From positions 1-64,000 of the forward strand of contig DASZNF010000031.1 of assembly GCA_035551355.1 (NCBI GenBank): 64,000 nucleotides of DNA, written 5' to 3'. Below, piece after piece: positions 41,605 to 51,259 of the stretch (positions are counted from its first letter, which is position 1; each line of letters begins with the position of its first letter). A model generated the notes under the pieces. It was not told where the DNA came from and did no database searches. It was given only the letters and a program-made list of their open reading frames with translations. This DNA comes from DATATV01 sp035551355. GTDB lineage: Bacteria > Actinomycetota > Actinomycetes > Mycobacteriales > Pseudonocardiaceae. A program made the translations under genes and the position numbers.

Positions 41605-42726
41605 ATGACCGTCCGAGACCTGAAGTCCACCTGGGAGAACCTGGGCCGCACCGACCCGCTGTGGGCCGTGCTGTCCGACCCGCACCGCAGGCACGGCGGC
41701 TGGGACCTGGACGAGTTCATGACCACCGGGCACGAATCGGTGCGGTACTGCTTCGACATCGCCCGGGACCGGGGCACCACGCTGACCGGCCGGGTGCTGG
41801 ACTTCGGCTGCGGGGTCGGCCGGATCAGCAACGCGCTGGCCGAGAAGGTCGACGAGGTGGTCGGCATCGACATCGCCGAGTCCATGATCGTCCGGGCCCG
41901 GGAACTCAACCGGCATCCGGGAAAGCTGTCCTTCGTCAGCTACGACGGCGGCGTGCTTCCCTTTCCGGACAACCATTTCGACGCCGCGGTCAGCCTGATC
42001 GTGTTGCAGCACGCGCAGCCCGCGGTGCAGCTGGCCGCGCTGCTGGAACTACAGCGGGTGGTCCGCCCGGGCGGGCTGCTGGTGCTGCAGACCGCCAGCC
42101 ACCCCACCAGCGCCCCCGCGCTGCCCGAACCGGCCCGGCGGATGCGCATCGAGGTGCTGCGCGCGCCGGCCGAACTGGCCGCCGGGCAGGGCGCGGTGGT
42201 CACCGCGCGGCTGACCAACACCAGCCCGCTGCACTGGCCGGCCGACCACCTGGTCAAGCTGGGCAACCACTGGACCGGCCCGGACGGCGCGGTCATCGTC
42301 GACGACGGGCGCACCGAACTGCCCCGCACGATCGAGCCGGACGAGTCGATCGAACTGGACCTGCGGGTGGTCGCCCCGGCCGCGACCGGAGCGCACACGC
42401 TGGAACTGGATGTGGTGCAGGAGTTCGTGTCCTGGTGGGCCGAATCCGGCAATTCCACCGCATCCGTACCGGTGCTGGTCACATCGCCGGATTCGGTAAC
42501 GGAAAGCGCACCGGAAATCGATCAGCAGGTACGGCCGGAAGAAGTTGCGGCGAACCCGGAACTCGCGGCCGAGCGGGCTGGCACCATGGAGGTGCACGGG
42601 CTGCACACCGACCTGGTGCACGCCCTGTTCGCGCACTGCGGCCAGCAGGTTCTGTCCGCCGTACCGGACCAGTTGGCCGGCGCGGACTGGCTCAGTTACA
42701 CCTACCTGGTCCGGGTCGGCGCGTAG
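41605..42726 (+). CDS. SAM-dependent methyltransferase with C-terminal beta-sandwich domain
   Basis: This 373-residue protein has a class I methyltransferase domain (about 60-175: VLDFGCGVGRIS, VGIDIAESMI, VSLIVLQHA, LQRVVRPGGLLVLQTA). A 110-residue beta-rich module follows (about 180-290: VLRAPAELAAGQGAVVTARL, TNTSPLHWP, HTLELDVVQEF), resembling Ig-like carbohydrate-associated domains. A final segment of about 80 residues closes it. The tail and neighbours suggest methylation of a surface glycan or its lipid carrier; that is inference. ATG 41605 begins the locus that runs to 51355. Confidence 0.85.
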   Translation: MTVRDLKSTWENLGRTDPLWAVLSDPHRRHGGWDLDEFMTTGHESVRYCFDIARDRGTTLTGRVLDFGCGVGRISNALAEKVDEVVGIDIAESMIVRARELNRHPGKLSFVSYDGGVLPFPDNHFDAAVSLIVLQHAQPAVQLAALLELQRVVRPGGLLVLQTASHPTSAPALPEPARRMRIEVLRAPAELAAGQGAVVTARLTNTSPLHWPADHLVKLGNHWTGPDGAVIVDDGRTELPRTIEPDESIELDLRVVAPAATGAHTLELDVVQEFVSWWAESGNSTASVPVLVTSPDSVTESAPEIDQQVRPEEVAANPELAAERAGTMEVHGLHTDLVHALFAHCGQQVLSAVPDQLAGADWLSYTYLVRVGA

Positions 42727-42828
42727 CCCGCTGAACGAAGGTCACGACTTGATACGCGGCGCAATGCGGCGTCGGGTATCCGTGCACAATGTTCGAGTCT
42801 CAATTGCAATGGGGAAGGGCGGTAACAG

Positions 42829-43950
42829 GTGTCCTGGCAGGATGAGCTGCGTCAGCTGGACGAGGAGCTCGCCGCAGGCCGGATCGGCGCCGAGCAGTAC
42901 CGCGCCCGGCGTGATCAGGTGATCGCGGCCGCGGCCAACCCGACCGGGGCGCAACCGCCCTCCGCCGCCGAATCGACCACCATGATCCCGCCGGTCGGCG
43001 GCCAGCCCAGCAACGGGCCGCAGGCCGACAACCCGGAGGCCACCCAGGTGGTGCCCCGCGCCCAGGGCGGCGCGCCCGCCGGCTCCCCGGCCGACCGCAC
43101 CCAGGCGGTCACCCCGACCTGGCAGACCGGCCCCCGGCCCGGCCCGCAGCAGGGCGGCTACACCGGTCCCGCCTCCCCCGCGCAGGGCTTCCCGCAGCAG
43201 GGACAGCCCAACTGGGGCGACCAGGGCGCCGACTCGGCCCCGCCGTGGGCCGGCCAGGACTTCCCGCCGCTGGCCGCGAACAACGAGGCCTGGGTCAAGC
43301 AGGGCCCCGAGGTGTTCGGCGAGGGCAAGTCCGGCAAGGGCCGCCTGTTCGCCATCATCGGTGTGGTCGTCGTGCTGCTCGCGCTGGGCGTCGGCGCGTT
43401 CTTCCTGTTCGCCAAGGGCGGCGGGGACAAGCAGACCGCCAGCCCGCCGGCCGCGACCACCACCGCGCCGCACACCACGACCACCCCGCCCAGCCCGGTG
43501 CGGATCGGCACCATCCCGGGCACCGACGACGGCAAGAAGATCTCCAACTTCTCCGACGTGCCCAACCTGGACTACCTCAACCCGGCCGAGCTGCAGGCCT
43601 ACCAGCAGGCCGGCGCGGGCCAGGGCAACGTGGCCGTGCACAGCCTGGCCGACGGTGACTCGGTCGTGGTCCTGGTGCTGCAGGCCGACTCCACCGCGGC
43701 GGCCAACACCGCGGTCAACACGCTGACCCAGATCCAGGTCAGCAACAAGGCCACCCAGGCCGAGAGCCCGGCGGCCGGGGTGCAGGTGACCGAGCTGACC
43801 GCCAACGGCACCACCCAGATCCGCGCGCACTACGTGCACGACGACGTGATCGTCCGGGTGGACGTGCAGGGCTCCAACCCGACCACCGCGTTGCAGGACT
43901 TCAACACCGTGCTCAACGCCCAGCTCGCCGCGTTGTCCGCCAATGGCTGA
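42829..43950 (+). CDS. single-pass membrane protein with SHOCT-like start and E-x-T-x-x-[IV]-P motifs
   Basis: This 373-residue protein has an N-terminal helix DELRQLDEELAAGRIGAEQY like a SHOCT domain. A long Pro/Gly/Gln-rich cytoplasmic region (35-165) follows, then one membrane helix (about 171-196) and an outer domain of about 175 residues with a Thr/Pro linker. Two copies of E-x-T-x-x-[IV]-P (ESTTMIP, residues 48-54; EATQVVP, 70-76) sit in the cytoplasmic part. It starts at GTG 42829, and its end overlaps the next start by eight bases. It may be a scaffold or regulator for the glycan enzymes. Confidence 0.8.
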   Translation: MSWQDELRQLDEELAAGRIGAEQYRARRDQVIAAAANPTGAQPPSAAESTTMIPPVGGQPSNGPQADNPEATQVVPRAQGGAPAGSPADRTQAVTPTWQTGPRPGPQQGGYTGPASPAQGFPQQGQPNWGDQGADSAPPWAGQDFPPLAANNEAWVKQGPEVFGEGKSGKGRLFAIIGVVVVLLALGVGAFFLFAKGGGDKQTASPPAATTTAPHTTTTPPSPVRIGTIPGTDDGKKISNFSDVPNLDYLNPAELQAYQQAGAGQGNVAVHSLADGDSVVVLVLQADSTAAANTAVNTLTQIQVSNKATQAESPAAGVQVTELTANGTTQIRAHYVHDDVIVRVDVQGSNPTTALQDFNTVLNAQLAALSANG

Positions 43951-46900
43951 GCCGGCTGACGACGAGCGGGTGCGCACCACCGCCTGCACGGTGGTGGCCC
44001 GCAACTACCTGCCCGCGGCCCGGATCCTCGCCCGCAGCTACCTGGCGGTGCACCCGGACCACACGTTCGTCATCGGCCTGATCGATGGCGACGAGTCCGA
44101 CACCGGACCGGCCGATGACGGCTATCAGGTGGTGGGCCGGGAGGCGTTCGACATCGACGCCGAGGACTACCTGCGGATGGCCACCGCCTACTCGGTGACC
44201 GAGCTGGCCACCGCGGTCAAGCCGTACCTGATGCGCGGGCTGCGGGCCGGCGCCGAGGTGGTCGTCTACCTCGACCCGGACATCCGGGTGTTCGCGCCCA
44301 TGCCCGAACTGGCCGAGCTGGCCATGAAACACCAGCTGGTGCTCACCCCGCACGTGCTCGCGCCGATGCCCCGCGACGGCATGGAGCCCGACGAAGCGGT
44401 GATCATGGGCACCGGCGTGTTCAACCTCGGTTTCCTGGCCACCGGCCCGGGCAGCGAGGCGTTCCTGGACTTCTGGGCGCAGCGGCTGCGGCACGACGCG
44501 ATCGTCGCGCCCGAGCAGCAGCTGTTCACCGACCAGCGGTGGATCGACCTGGTGCCCTCGCTGTTTCCGCACCACGTGCTGCGCGATCCCGGGTTCAACG
44601 TGGCCTACTGGAACACGCACGAGCGCGACGTCGAGCGAGACGCCGAGGGCAGGCTCACCGCGGCCGGGAAACCGTTGCGGTTCTTCCACTTCAGCGGTTA
44701 CCGGCCGGAACGGCCGTGGGTGCTGTCCTACCACTGCTCGCGCCGGCCGCGCACGCTGCTCTCGCAGCAGCCGCGGCTGCGGGAGCTGTGCGACGACTAC
44801 GGCACGGCGCTGCGCGAGTCCGGGTACGCGCGGACCCTGGACGCGATTCCCTACGGCTTCAACACCTTGGCCGACGGCACCAAGCTGACCCCGATGATGC
44901 GCAGGCACTTCCGCGCCGAATGGATCGCCGCCGAACGCCCCGAGCCGGGTGCCCGCGAGCGGAAATCCATGCCACCACACGGTTTCGGCCCCGACGGGGG
45001 CGCCGCGCTGCGCGACTGGTTCGCCTCGCCCGGCACCCCGGACCAGGCCGCCGCCGGGCTCAACCGGCTGGCCATGGCGGTCTGGGGCGCCCGCACCGAT
45101 CTGCAACTGGCCTTCCCCCGGCCGTGCGGTCCGGACGCGGCGGCGTTCCGCCACTGGTGCCAGCAGTCCGGGCCGAAGGAAGGCGTGCTGCCCCGCTGGG
45201 CGCTGCCGGCCGAGCCCGAGCCGCGCATCGCGCCGGTGGACGAGCGCGGCGTGAACGTGGTCGGTTACCTCACCGCCGAACTGGGTCTCGGCGAGATGGG
45301 CCGGATCGTGTCCTCGGCCATCGAACGGGCCGGCATTCCCATCGCCTCGGTGGTGGAGGACCGGCTGCTGTCCAACCGCACCGGTATCGACGCGCCGGAA
45401 ACCCTTGGGGTGCCACGGTTTCCGGTCAGTCTGCTGTGCGTGAACGCCGACCAGACCGCGGTCGTGCTGGACAGTCACCCCGATGTCGGGCACGACCGCT
45501 ACCGGATCGGGTTGTGGGCCTGGGAACTGGCCGACTTCCCGGACTGGCTGCACCCGGCGTTTCGGATGGTGGACGAGGTCTGGACGATCAGCGAGTTCTG
45601 CCGGGAAGCCATCGGCAGGCACGCGGACGTGCCGGTGCACACCATCCCGGTCCCGGTGCGCATCCCGGACACGCCGGGCGTGCGGGCGCGGGCGGCCGGG
45701 CAGCCGGTGCGCTACCTGTTCGCCTTCGACTTCAACAGCATCGGCGACCGCAAGAACCCGTGGGGCCTGGTGACCGCCTTCCAGCGCGCGTTCCCCGGCC
45801 GGGACGACGTGCGGCTGGTGATCAAGGCGATCAACGGGCAGCTGCAGCCGACCATCGCCGAACGGCTGCGGGTCGCGGTCGCCGACGATGCGCGGATCGA
45901 GCTGGTCGAGCGCTACCTGTCGGTGGCCGAGTTGGACGAGCTCTACGCCACCAGCGACTGCTACGTGTCGCTGCACCGCAGCGAGGGTTTCGGGCTGACC
46001 GTGGCCGAGGCGATGGCCCGGGGCATGCCGGTGATCTCCACCGACTACTCCAGCACCACCGAGTTCCTGGACGCCTCGACCGGCTGGCCCATCCCCTACA
46101 CGCTCACCGAGGTCGGGCCGGACAACCACCCGTACCACGAGGGCGCGGTGTGGGCCGACCCCGATCTGGACGCGGCCGCGGCGGCCATGCGCGAGGTGGC
46201 CGACGACCCGGCCGAGGCGGCCCGGCGCGGCGCGGCGGCCCGGGAGCACCTGGCCCGCACCCGCACGCTGGACGCCGCCGCGGACTGGATGCGCGAGCGG
46301 CTGGACGCGGCCTACGCGACCTGGCAGCGCCGGGCGCAGACACCGGGCCCGGTCAACGCCCCCGCCACCGACCACCCGCTGCGCCCGTTGCACGACGCGG
46401 GCGAGGCGCTGCGCTGGCGGGCCACGGCCGACGCGCCGTCCCGGTTGCCGCTGGCCCCGGCGCTGCGCAAGGCGGTGCTGCGCGCCATCGACCACTACGA
46501 CGTGCATCAGCGGGCCGTGCTCGGGCACCTGATGGGCGGCGTGGGCGAGTCGGTCGGCGCGCTGCTGGGCCGGATCACCGAGCTGGAGCGGCGGCTGGCG
46601 GACACGGCCGGCCAGAACCGGGCGCTGACCGAGCACGTGGAGCGGCTCACCGCCGACACCACCGCGGCCCAGGATGCCGTGGTGGCCGAGCTGGCCAAGC
46701 TGCGCGCGGCCGACGAGCAGCGGGCCGAGGAGACCAGGACGCAACTGGCCCGGTTGTCCGAAAGCGTTGCCCGGCACCAGCAAGCCACGTTCGACATGTT
46801 CGTGGAACGGGACCGGCGGGTCGACTCCGACGAGCAGACACTGTCCAAAGTGGACCGTGATGTGGCGGCGGTGCACGCCGCCGCGGCGATGGCGCACGCC

Positions 46901-47713
46901 CCGGTGCCCGACGGCGCCGAGGTGGTGCTGTGCGACGCGGGCACGCTGCTGGTGCCGCGCGACGACGTGGTGTGGCCGTGGCTGGTGTTCCACCGGTCCT
47001 GGGAGGCGGGCGAGGCCCGGCTGATGGCCGAACTGATGGCCGCCGCGCCGGCCGGGTCGGCCTTCCTGGACGTGGGCGCGCACGTGGGCTACCACTCGCT
47101 GCGACTGCTGCGCAACGCGCCCGGCCTGGGCCGGGTGATCGCGGTGGAGGCCAATCCGGACACCGCGGAACTGTTGCGCCGCAACGTGTCGGTCAACCTG
47201 TCGGCCGAGGTGGCGGCCCGGGTCGAGGTGCTGTCGCTGGCCGCGTGGGACTGCGAGACCACGGTGCGGCTGGTGCACGCCGAGGACGGGAACTCCGGCG
47301 ACCACCGGGTGCGGGCCGACGACGACTCACCGGGTGTTGACGACTCACCGGGTGTTTCGGTTCGCGCGGTCGCGCTGGAGACCCTGCCGCAGGTGCGGGC
47401 CGGGCGGATCGGCCTGATCAAGGTCGATCTGCAGGGCCGCGACCACCGGGCGCTGGCCGGGCTGACCGAGGTGCTGGACACTGACCGGCCCAACGTGGTG
47501 TGCGAGTTCTGCCCCAGCGCCATCGAGGAACTCGGCGACGACGCCGAACAGGTGCTGCTGGGCTACCGCAAACTGGGCTACCGGCCGGTGCCGCTGGACC
47601 CCGACGACGAGGCAGGCCCGATGGAGGGCGAGCACACCGACGCCGAACTGGTCCGCGCCGCGCGCGCGGCCGGAACCGGCTTCCTCACTCTCTGGTTGCG
47701 CCCACAGGGGTGA
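43943..47713 (+). CDS. tri-domain glycosyltransferase / glycosyltransferase / FkbM methyltransferase
   Basis: This is a 1256-residue protein. Residues 1-320 form a GT-A-like glycosyltransferase with the metal-binding motif VVYLDPDIRV (DPD 111-113). Residues ~430-800 form a GT-B, GT4-type domain with VGYLTAELGLGEMGR and the EX7E site HRSEGFGLTVAEAMA. A helical/coiled-coil stretch (about 870-985) carries heptad-like Glu/Arg runs. Residues ~1020-1225 are an FkbM-type methyltransferase with FLDVGAHVGYHSLR and VIAVEANPDTAE. The fusion suggests successive transfer of two sugars plus O-methylation on one scaffold. Its ATG overlaps the previous stop. There is no signal peptide, so it acts on the cytoplasmic face. 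Confidence 0.9.
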   Translation: MAEPADDERVRTTACTVVARNYLPAARILARSYLAVHPDHTFVIGLIDGDESDTGPADDGYQVVGREAFDIDAEDYLRMATAYSVTELATAVKPYLMRGLRAGAEVVVYLDPDIRVFAPMPELAELAMKHQLVLTPHVLAPMPRDGMEPDEAVIMGTGVFNLGFLATGPGSEAFLDFWAQRLRHDAIVAPEQQLFTDQRWIDLVPSLFPHHVLRDPGFNVAYWNTHERDVERDAEGRLTAAGKPLRFFHFSGYRPERPWVLSYHCSRRPRTLLSQQPRLRELCDDYGTALRESGYARTLDAIPYGFNTLADGTKLTPMMRRHFRAEWIAAERPEPGARERKSMPPHGFGPDGGAALRDWFASPGTPDQAAAGLNRLAMAVWGARTDLQLAFPRPCGPDAAAFRHWCQQSGPKEGVLPRWALPAEPEPRIAPVDERGVNVVGYLTAELGLGEMGRIVSSAIERAGIPIASVVEDRLLSNRTGIDAPETLGVPRFPVSLLCVNADQTAVVLDSHPDVGHDRYRIGLWAWELADFPDWLHPAFRMVDEVWTISEFCREAIGRHADVPVHTIPVPVRIPDTPGVRARAAGQPVRYLFAFDFNSIGDRKNPWGLVTAFQRAFPGRDDVRLVIKAINGQLQPTIAERLRVAVADDARIELVERYLSVAELDELYATSDCYVSLHRSEGFGLTVAEAMARGMPVISTDYSSTTEFLDASTGWPIPYTLTEVGPDNHPYHEGAVWADPDLDAAAAAMREVADDPAEAARRGAAAREHLARTRTLDAAADWMRERLDAAYATWQRRAQTPGPVNAPATDHPLRPLHDAGEALRWRATADAPSRLPLAPALRKAVLRAIDHYDVHQRAVLGHLMGGVGESVGALLGRITELERRLADTAGQNRALTEHVERLTADTTAAQDAVVAELAKLRAADEQRAEETRTQLARLSESVARHQQATFDMFVERDRRVDSDEQTLSKVDRDVAAVHAAAAMAHAPVPDGAEVVLCDAGTLLVPRDDVVWPWLVFHRSWEAGEARLMAELMAAAPAGSAFLDVGAHVGYHSLRLLRNAPGLGRVIAVEANPDTAELLRRNVSVNLSAEVAARVEVLSLAAWDCETTVRLVHAEDGNSGDHRVRADDDSPGVDDSPGVSVRAVALETLPQVRAGRIGLIKVDLQGRDHRALAGLTEVLDTDRPNVVCEFCPSAIEELGDDAEQVLLGYRKLGYRPVPLDPDDEAGPMEGEHTDAELVRAARAAGTGFLTLWLRPQG

Positions 47714-47728
47714 TCCCGCTGCGGTACC

Positions 47729-50700
47729 GTGAAGCCCGAGCCGAGCCAGGTGGGGAGGTCGGTGGGGCTGGCCAGCCAGTCACGGGCAAGACATCGCGCC
47801 GCACCGCGCCCGCCCGGCGAGGGTGACGGCGAGAAGACCCGTATCATTCCGGCGGTCACCCGCGGTGACACCGAGGACCGTCCTGCCCGGCGCGCCCCCG
47901 GTGAATCGGCCAAGTCGGACGAACCCGCCGACGCCGCCGGAGCGACGAGCGGCTCGGGGAACAAGCAGGCCACCACCTCGGGGCTGAGCCCCGCGCCCGC
48001 GCCCGCCCCGGTGAAGACCCGGGTGTCGTTCATCGACATCGGCCGGGCGCTGTCCGCCGTGCTGGTCGTGTACGCCCACTTCGACCTGCTGTTCCTGCGC
48101 CAGAACTACGGCCTGTCCACCTGGTTCACCGACCTGGTGGACAACGGCCTCGGCCAGCCGCTCGGATTGTCCGACCAGACCATCGGCGCGGTCGCGGTGC
48201 CGGTCTTCTTCCTGATCAGCGGGTTCGTGGTGACCCCGATCGGGGTGCGGATGGGCACCCTGCGATTCGCCACCAACCGGTTCTTCCGGGTCTACCCGAC
48301 CATGTTCGTGGTGGTGCTGCTGGCCGCCGGGGCGTACTGGATCGGGTTGCGGCCGCTGACCACCGGGCATCCGGCCCTGAACATCGGCTCGGTGCTGCTG
48401 AACGTCAGCCTGGTCAACTTCATCCAGTCGCCGGCCGAGGCGTTCGTCGGGGTGGCCTGGACGCTGCTCATCGAGGTGATGTTCTACCTGCTGGTGACGT
48501 CCATGGCGCCGGTGCTGCGGCGGCTGCCGTGGCTGGCCATCCTGATCGAGCTGGACCTGATCCTGGTGGTGCTGTGCACCCACGGGTTGTGGGGACCCAA
48601 CTATCACGCGTTCGTGGTGAACGCGGCCTACCTGACCACGCCGATCATGGGCCAGGTGATGTGGGCGGCCTGGACCAAGCGGATCCCGCCGTGGCTGGCC
48701 GGGATGTATCTGCTGGCCGCGTGGGGACTGTTCGTGTGGGCAAGCGACCTGAACATCGATCCGGACTACATTCCGCGGCCGCTGCCCGTCGGGTACGCGC
48801 TGATCCTGTTCACCCTGGGCATGTTCGCCGAGAAGTACCTCAAACAGCGCCGGTTCTGGACCGAGCTGTCCGAGCGCAGTTACTCGATCTACCTGTTGCA
48901 CGGCGTGGCCGCGTTCCCGGTGATGCACCTCGTGGTCAGGTCGGTGCCGCCGGTGGTGACCCTGCTGATCGGCCTCGCGGTGACCGCGGTGGCGGTCGAG
49001 CTGAGCTTCCGGCTGGTGGAGCGGCCCAGCCACAACCTGGGCCGGAAGCTGTCCCGCCGGGCTACCGAGCGACCGGCCCGGAAGCCGAAGGCGTCGGCGG
49101 CGGCCCGGGCCAGAGCCAAGTCCGCCGCGGCGGACGAACCCGAGGAGCTCGAGGATCCCGATAATTCGGACTTCGGCGACGAATGGGATGAGGACGAGTC
49201 GTGGGACGGGGATCGGGAGTGGTCGGACGACGACCGCCCCGACTCCGCCGGCGACCACGAGCACGGCGCTGGTCCGGCCGAGGCGGACTACCCGGACGCC
49301 GGCTATTCGGACGGCGGCTACTCGGACGCGGACTACCCGGACGCTGATGGCCGCGATCCCGACGATCATCCGACGTTTCCGTTCGAGGACGGCCCGGCGT
49401 CGGAGCGGTTGCGGGCCGAGCGCGCCGCCGCGGACCGGTCCGGTGTGGACCGGATTGGTCTGGACCGGTCTGGTGTGGACCGGGCGAGCGCGGATCGGGC
49501 CGGTCTGGACGACGGGCCGGAACCGTCGATTTCGCAGCGGCTCGGCGGCGAGGGGCCGATGCGCGGGCCCGGGCCCGGCCCGGGCCCGGAGCGGTCGGCC
49601 CGCCCCGAGCGACTGGGGCGCGCCGACCGGCTGGAGCGCCTGGAACGAGCCGGGCGCCCGGGCCGGCCGAACGGCCCCGGCCAGCCGAACGGTCCGGCCG
49701 GGCAACCGAACGGTCCGGATCGCGCCGGACGCCCGGAAAATCCCGGCGCGGGCCCGGCGCGAATGGACGGCCCCGGCCCGGAACGCCCGGCGCGCATCGA
49801 CGGGCCCAGCCCGGAAAGGTCCGGGCGGACCGACGGGCCCGGCGCGGAACGCCCGGCGCGAATGGATGGACCGGGCCCCGAACGTTCGGCCAGAATCGAT
49901 GGTCCTGGGGCGGATCGCGCGGGCCGGATGGACGGTCCCGGGGCGGAACGGTCCGGGCGGATGGACGGGCCGTTGCGGCCGGGTCGGCTGGATGGCGACG
50001 GGTCGGAGCGGCTGGATCTGGTCGGCCGGCCGCCGCGCGGGATGCCGCCGATGGCCGGGCCGCGCCTGCCACCACCCGATTCGCAGCCGCTGTCCCAGCG
50101 CGGCCCCCAGCAACCGCCGAACGGCACGCCCCAATCTCCGAACGGTGGGCCGCAACTTCCGAACGGGGCCCGGCAACTCCCGAACGGCGCTGGGCAACCT
50201 CCGAATGGTGTTGGGCAACCTCCGAACAGCGCTGGGCAATTCCCGAACGGAGGCCCACAGCTTCCGAACGGGGCGCCGCAGCGGCCGAGCCGGGACGCGC
50301 CGCCGCCCGGCCGGGACCTGCCGCCGCGCCACGATTCGCAAGCCCTGCTTCCGGACCCGCCCCGGCCGGACTCCCAGCCGCTGCGCCCGGCGGCCCAGCC
50401 GGTCCCGAACGGGCAGCCGCAGTGGCGGGGCGGTGAGCAGGCCCGGCGGGCGGACGCGCCGTTGCCGGGCGACGGACCGGCGGCGCGCCGGGACGGTGAG
50501 CTCGCGCCGCGCCGGGACATCCCGCGCGGCGGTCAGGCCGGAACCGGCCGGGAGCTGCCGGGCGATTCCCAGGCGATGGCCCGTGATTCCCAGGCACTGG
50601 CCCGAGAGGCCCACGCGGCGGCCCGCGATCCGCAGGCCGCCACCCGCGAGCCCGCGGCCATTCCCCGCGATCCGCAGGCCGGTCCCCGCGACCGCGACTC

Positions 50701-51172
50701 GCAGGCCATTCCCCGCGGCGACCAGCAGGCCGCGCCCCGCGAGCCCGGGGCCATGCCTCGCGATCCGCAGGCCATATCCCCTGATTCGCAGGCCATGTCA
50801 CCTGATTCGCAAGGGCGGCCGCGCGAGTCCGGGTCGTTGCCGCGGGACGAGCGGGCTCCACGTCGGCGCCGGGGCAAGCACGCGCCGCCCGACGATGACG
50901 ACCCCGACTATCCCGACTATTACGACCCCGAGAATCATCGGCTCGAAGCCGCGGCGCCGGCCGAATCCGCACCGGCCGAATCCGCGCGGCACGCGGCCCC
51001 GCCGGACCCCCAGGATCCGCCCGGCTCGGACGAACCGGAATCGGCGCCCCGGCCGCACGGCAAGTCACAGGCGGGGCGAGCAACCCCCCGGCCGGGCGAG
51101 GCGTCTGAAGAACGGACCGACCTGATTCCGAAGGTCCCGCGACGCGGTCGCGCGCGTCAGCGGATCGAATGA
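47729..51172 (+). CDS. membrane acyltransferase (acyltransferase-3 family) with very long repetitive tail
   Basis: This 1147-residue protein has a cytoplasmic N-terminus (1-95), an acyltransferase-3/OafA-type membrane domain (about 97-440: FIDIGRALSAVLVVYAHFD with the catalytic His, VAVPVFFLISGFVV, RFFRVYPTM, WTLLIEVMFYLLV), and a tail of about 700 residues of low complexity. The tail has distinct repeats: Asp/Tyr (49282-49350), VDR (49437-49512), R-x-DGPG (49759-49971), eight PN[GS] heptads (50114-50281) and D[PS]QA units (50564-50811). E-x-T-x-x-I-P occurs at residues 35-41 and 1128-1134. It probably acylates a glycan made by the upstream proteins. The start is uncertain (GTG 47729 or 47762). 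Confidence 0.85.
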   Translation: MKPEPSQVGRSVGLASQSRARHRAAPRPPGEGDGEKTRIIPAVTRGDTEDRPARRAPGESAKSDEPADAAGATSGSGNKQATTSGLSPAPAPAPVKTRVSFIDIGRALSAVLVVYAHFDLLFLRQNYGLSTWFTDLVDNGLGQPLGLSDQTIGAVAVPVFFLISGFVVTPIGVRMGTLRFATNRFFRVYPTMFVVVLLAAGAYWIGLRPLTTGHPALNIGSVLLNVSLVNFIQSPAEAFVGVAWTLLIEVMFYLLVTSMAPVLRRLPWLAILIELDLILVVLCTHGLWGPNYHAFVVNAAYLTTPIMGQVMWAAWTKRIPPWLAGMYLLAAWGLFVWASDLNIDPDYIPRPLPVGYALILFTLGMFAEKYLKQRRFWTELSERSYSIYLLHGVAAFPVMHLVVRSVPPVVTLLIGLAVTAVAVELSFRLVERPSHNLGRKLSRRATERPARKPKASAAARARAKSAAADEPEELEDPDNSDFGDEWDEDESWDGDREWSDDDRPDSAGDHEHGAGPAEADYPDAGYSDGGYSDADYPDADGRDPDDHPTFPFEDGPASERLRAERAAADRSGVDRIGLDRSGVDRASADRAGLDDGPEPSISQRLGGEGPMRGPGPGPGPERSARPERLGRADRLERLERAGRPGRPNGPGQPNGPAGQPNGPDRAGRPENPGAGPARMDGPGPERPARIDGPSPERSGRTDGPGAERPARMDGPGPERSARIDGPGADRAGRMDGPGAERSGRMDGPLRPGRLDGDGSERLDLVGRPPRGMPPMAGPRLPPPDSQPLSQRGPQQPPNGTPQSPNGGPQLPNGARQLPNGAGQPPNGVGQPPNSAGQFPNGGPQLPNGAPQRPSRDAPPPGRDLPPRHDSQALLPDPPRPDSQPLRPAAQPVPNGQPQWRGGEQARRADAPLPGDGPAARRDGELAPRRDIPRGGQAGTGRELPGDSQAMARDSQALAREAHAAARDPQAATREPAAIPRDPQAGPRDRDSQAIPRGDQQAAPREPGAMPRDPQAISPDSQAMSPDSQGRPRESGSLPRDERAPRRRRGKHAPPDDDDPDYPDYYDPENHRLEAAAPAESAPAESARHAAPPDPQDPPGSDEPESAPRPHGKSQAGRATPRPGEASEERTDLIPKVPRRGRARQRIE
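50114..50281 (+). repeat. eight in-frame heptad-peptide repeats (PN[GS]xxQ)
   Basis: The 168 bases code for eight consecutive heptapeptides of the form x-Pro-Asn-[Gly/Ser]-x-x-Gln (for example PPNGTPQ, SPNGGPQ, LPNGARQ). The codons keep a 21-base period with synonymous variation, implying old amplification. The tract lies in the disordered tail of the acyltransferase. Confidence 0.85.
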
Positions 51173-51259
51173 ATTCGCGCCCCGGCGGGGTGGTCCTACC
51201 GGCCGGCGACGCGAGCCGGGCGCACGCTGAGCCCCGAGGCAGCGGAAGGACCAGGGCAG

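Noticed and set aside
43913..47305. 1130-residue minus-strand frame opposite the glycosyltransferase fusion
   Set aside because: It contains no recognisable domain and mirrors codons of a gene with clear GT and FkbM motifs.
47780..50614. 944-residue minus-strand frame opposite the acyltransferase tail
   Set aside because: It arises from codon periodicity of the repetitive tail and shows no domain or ribosome-binding site.
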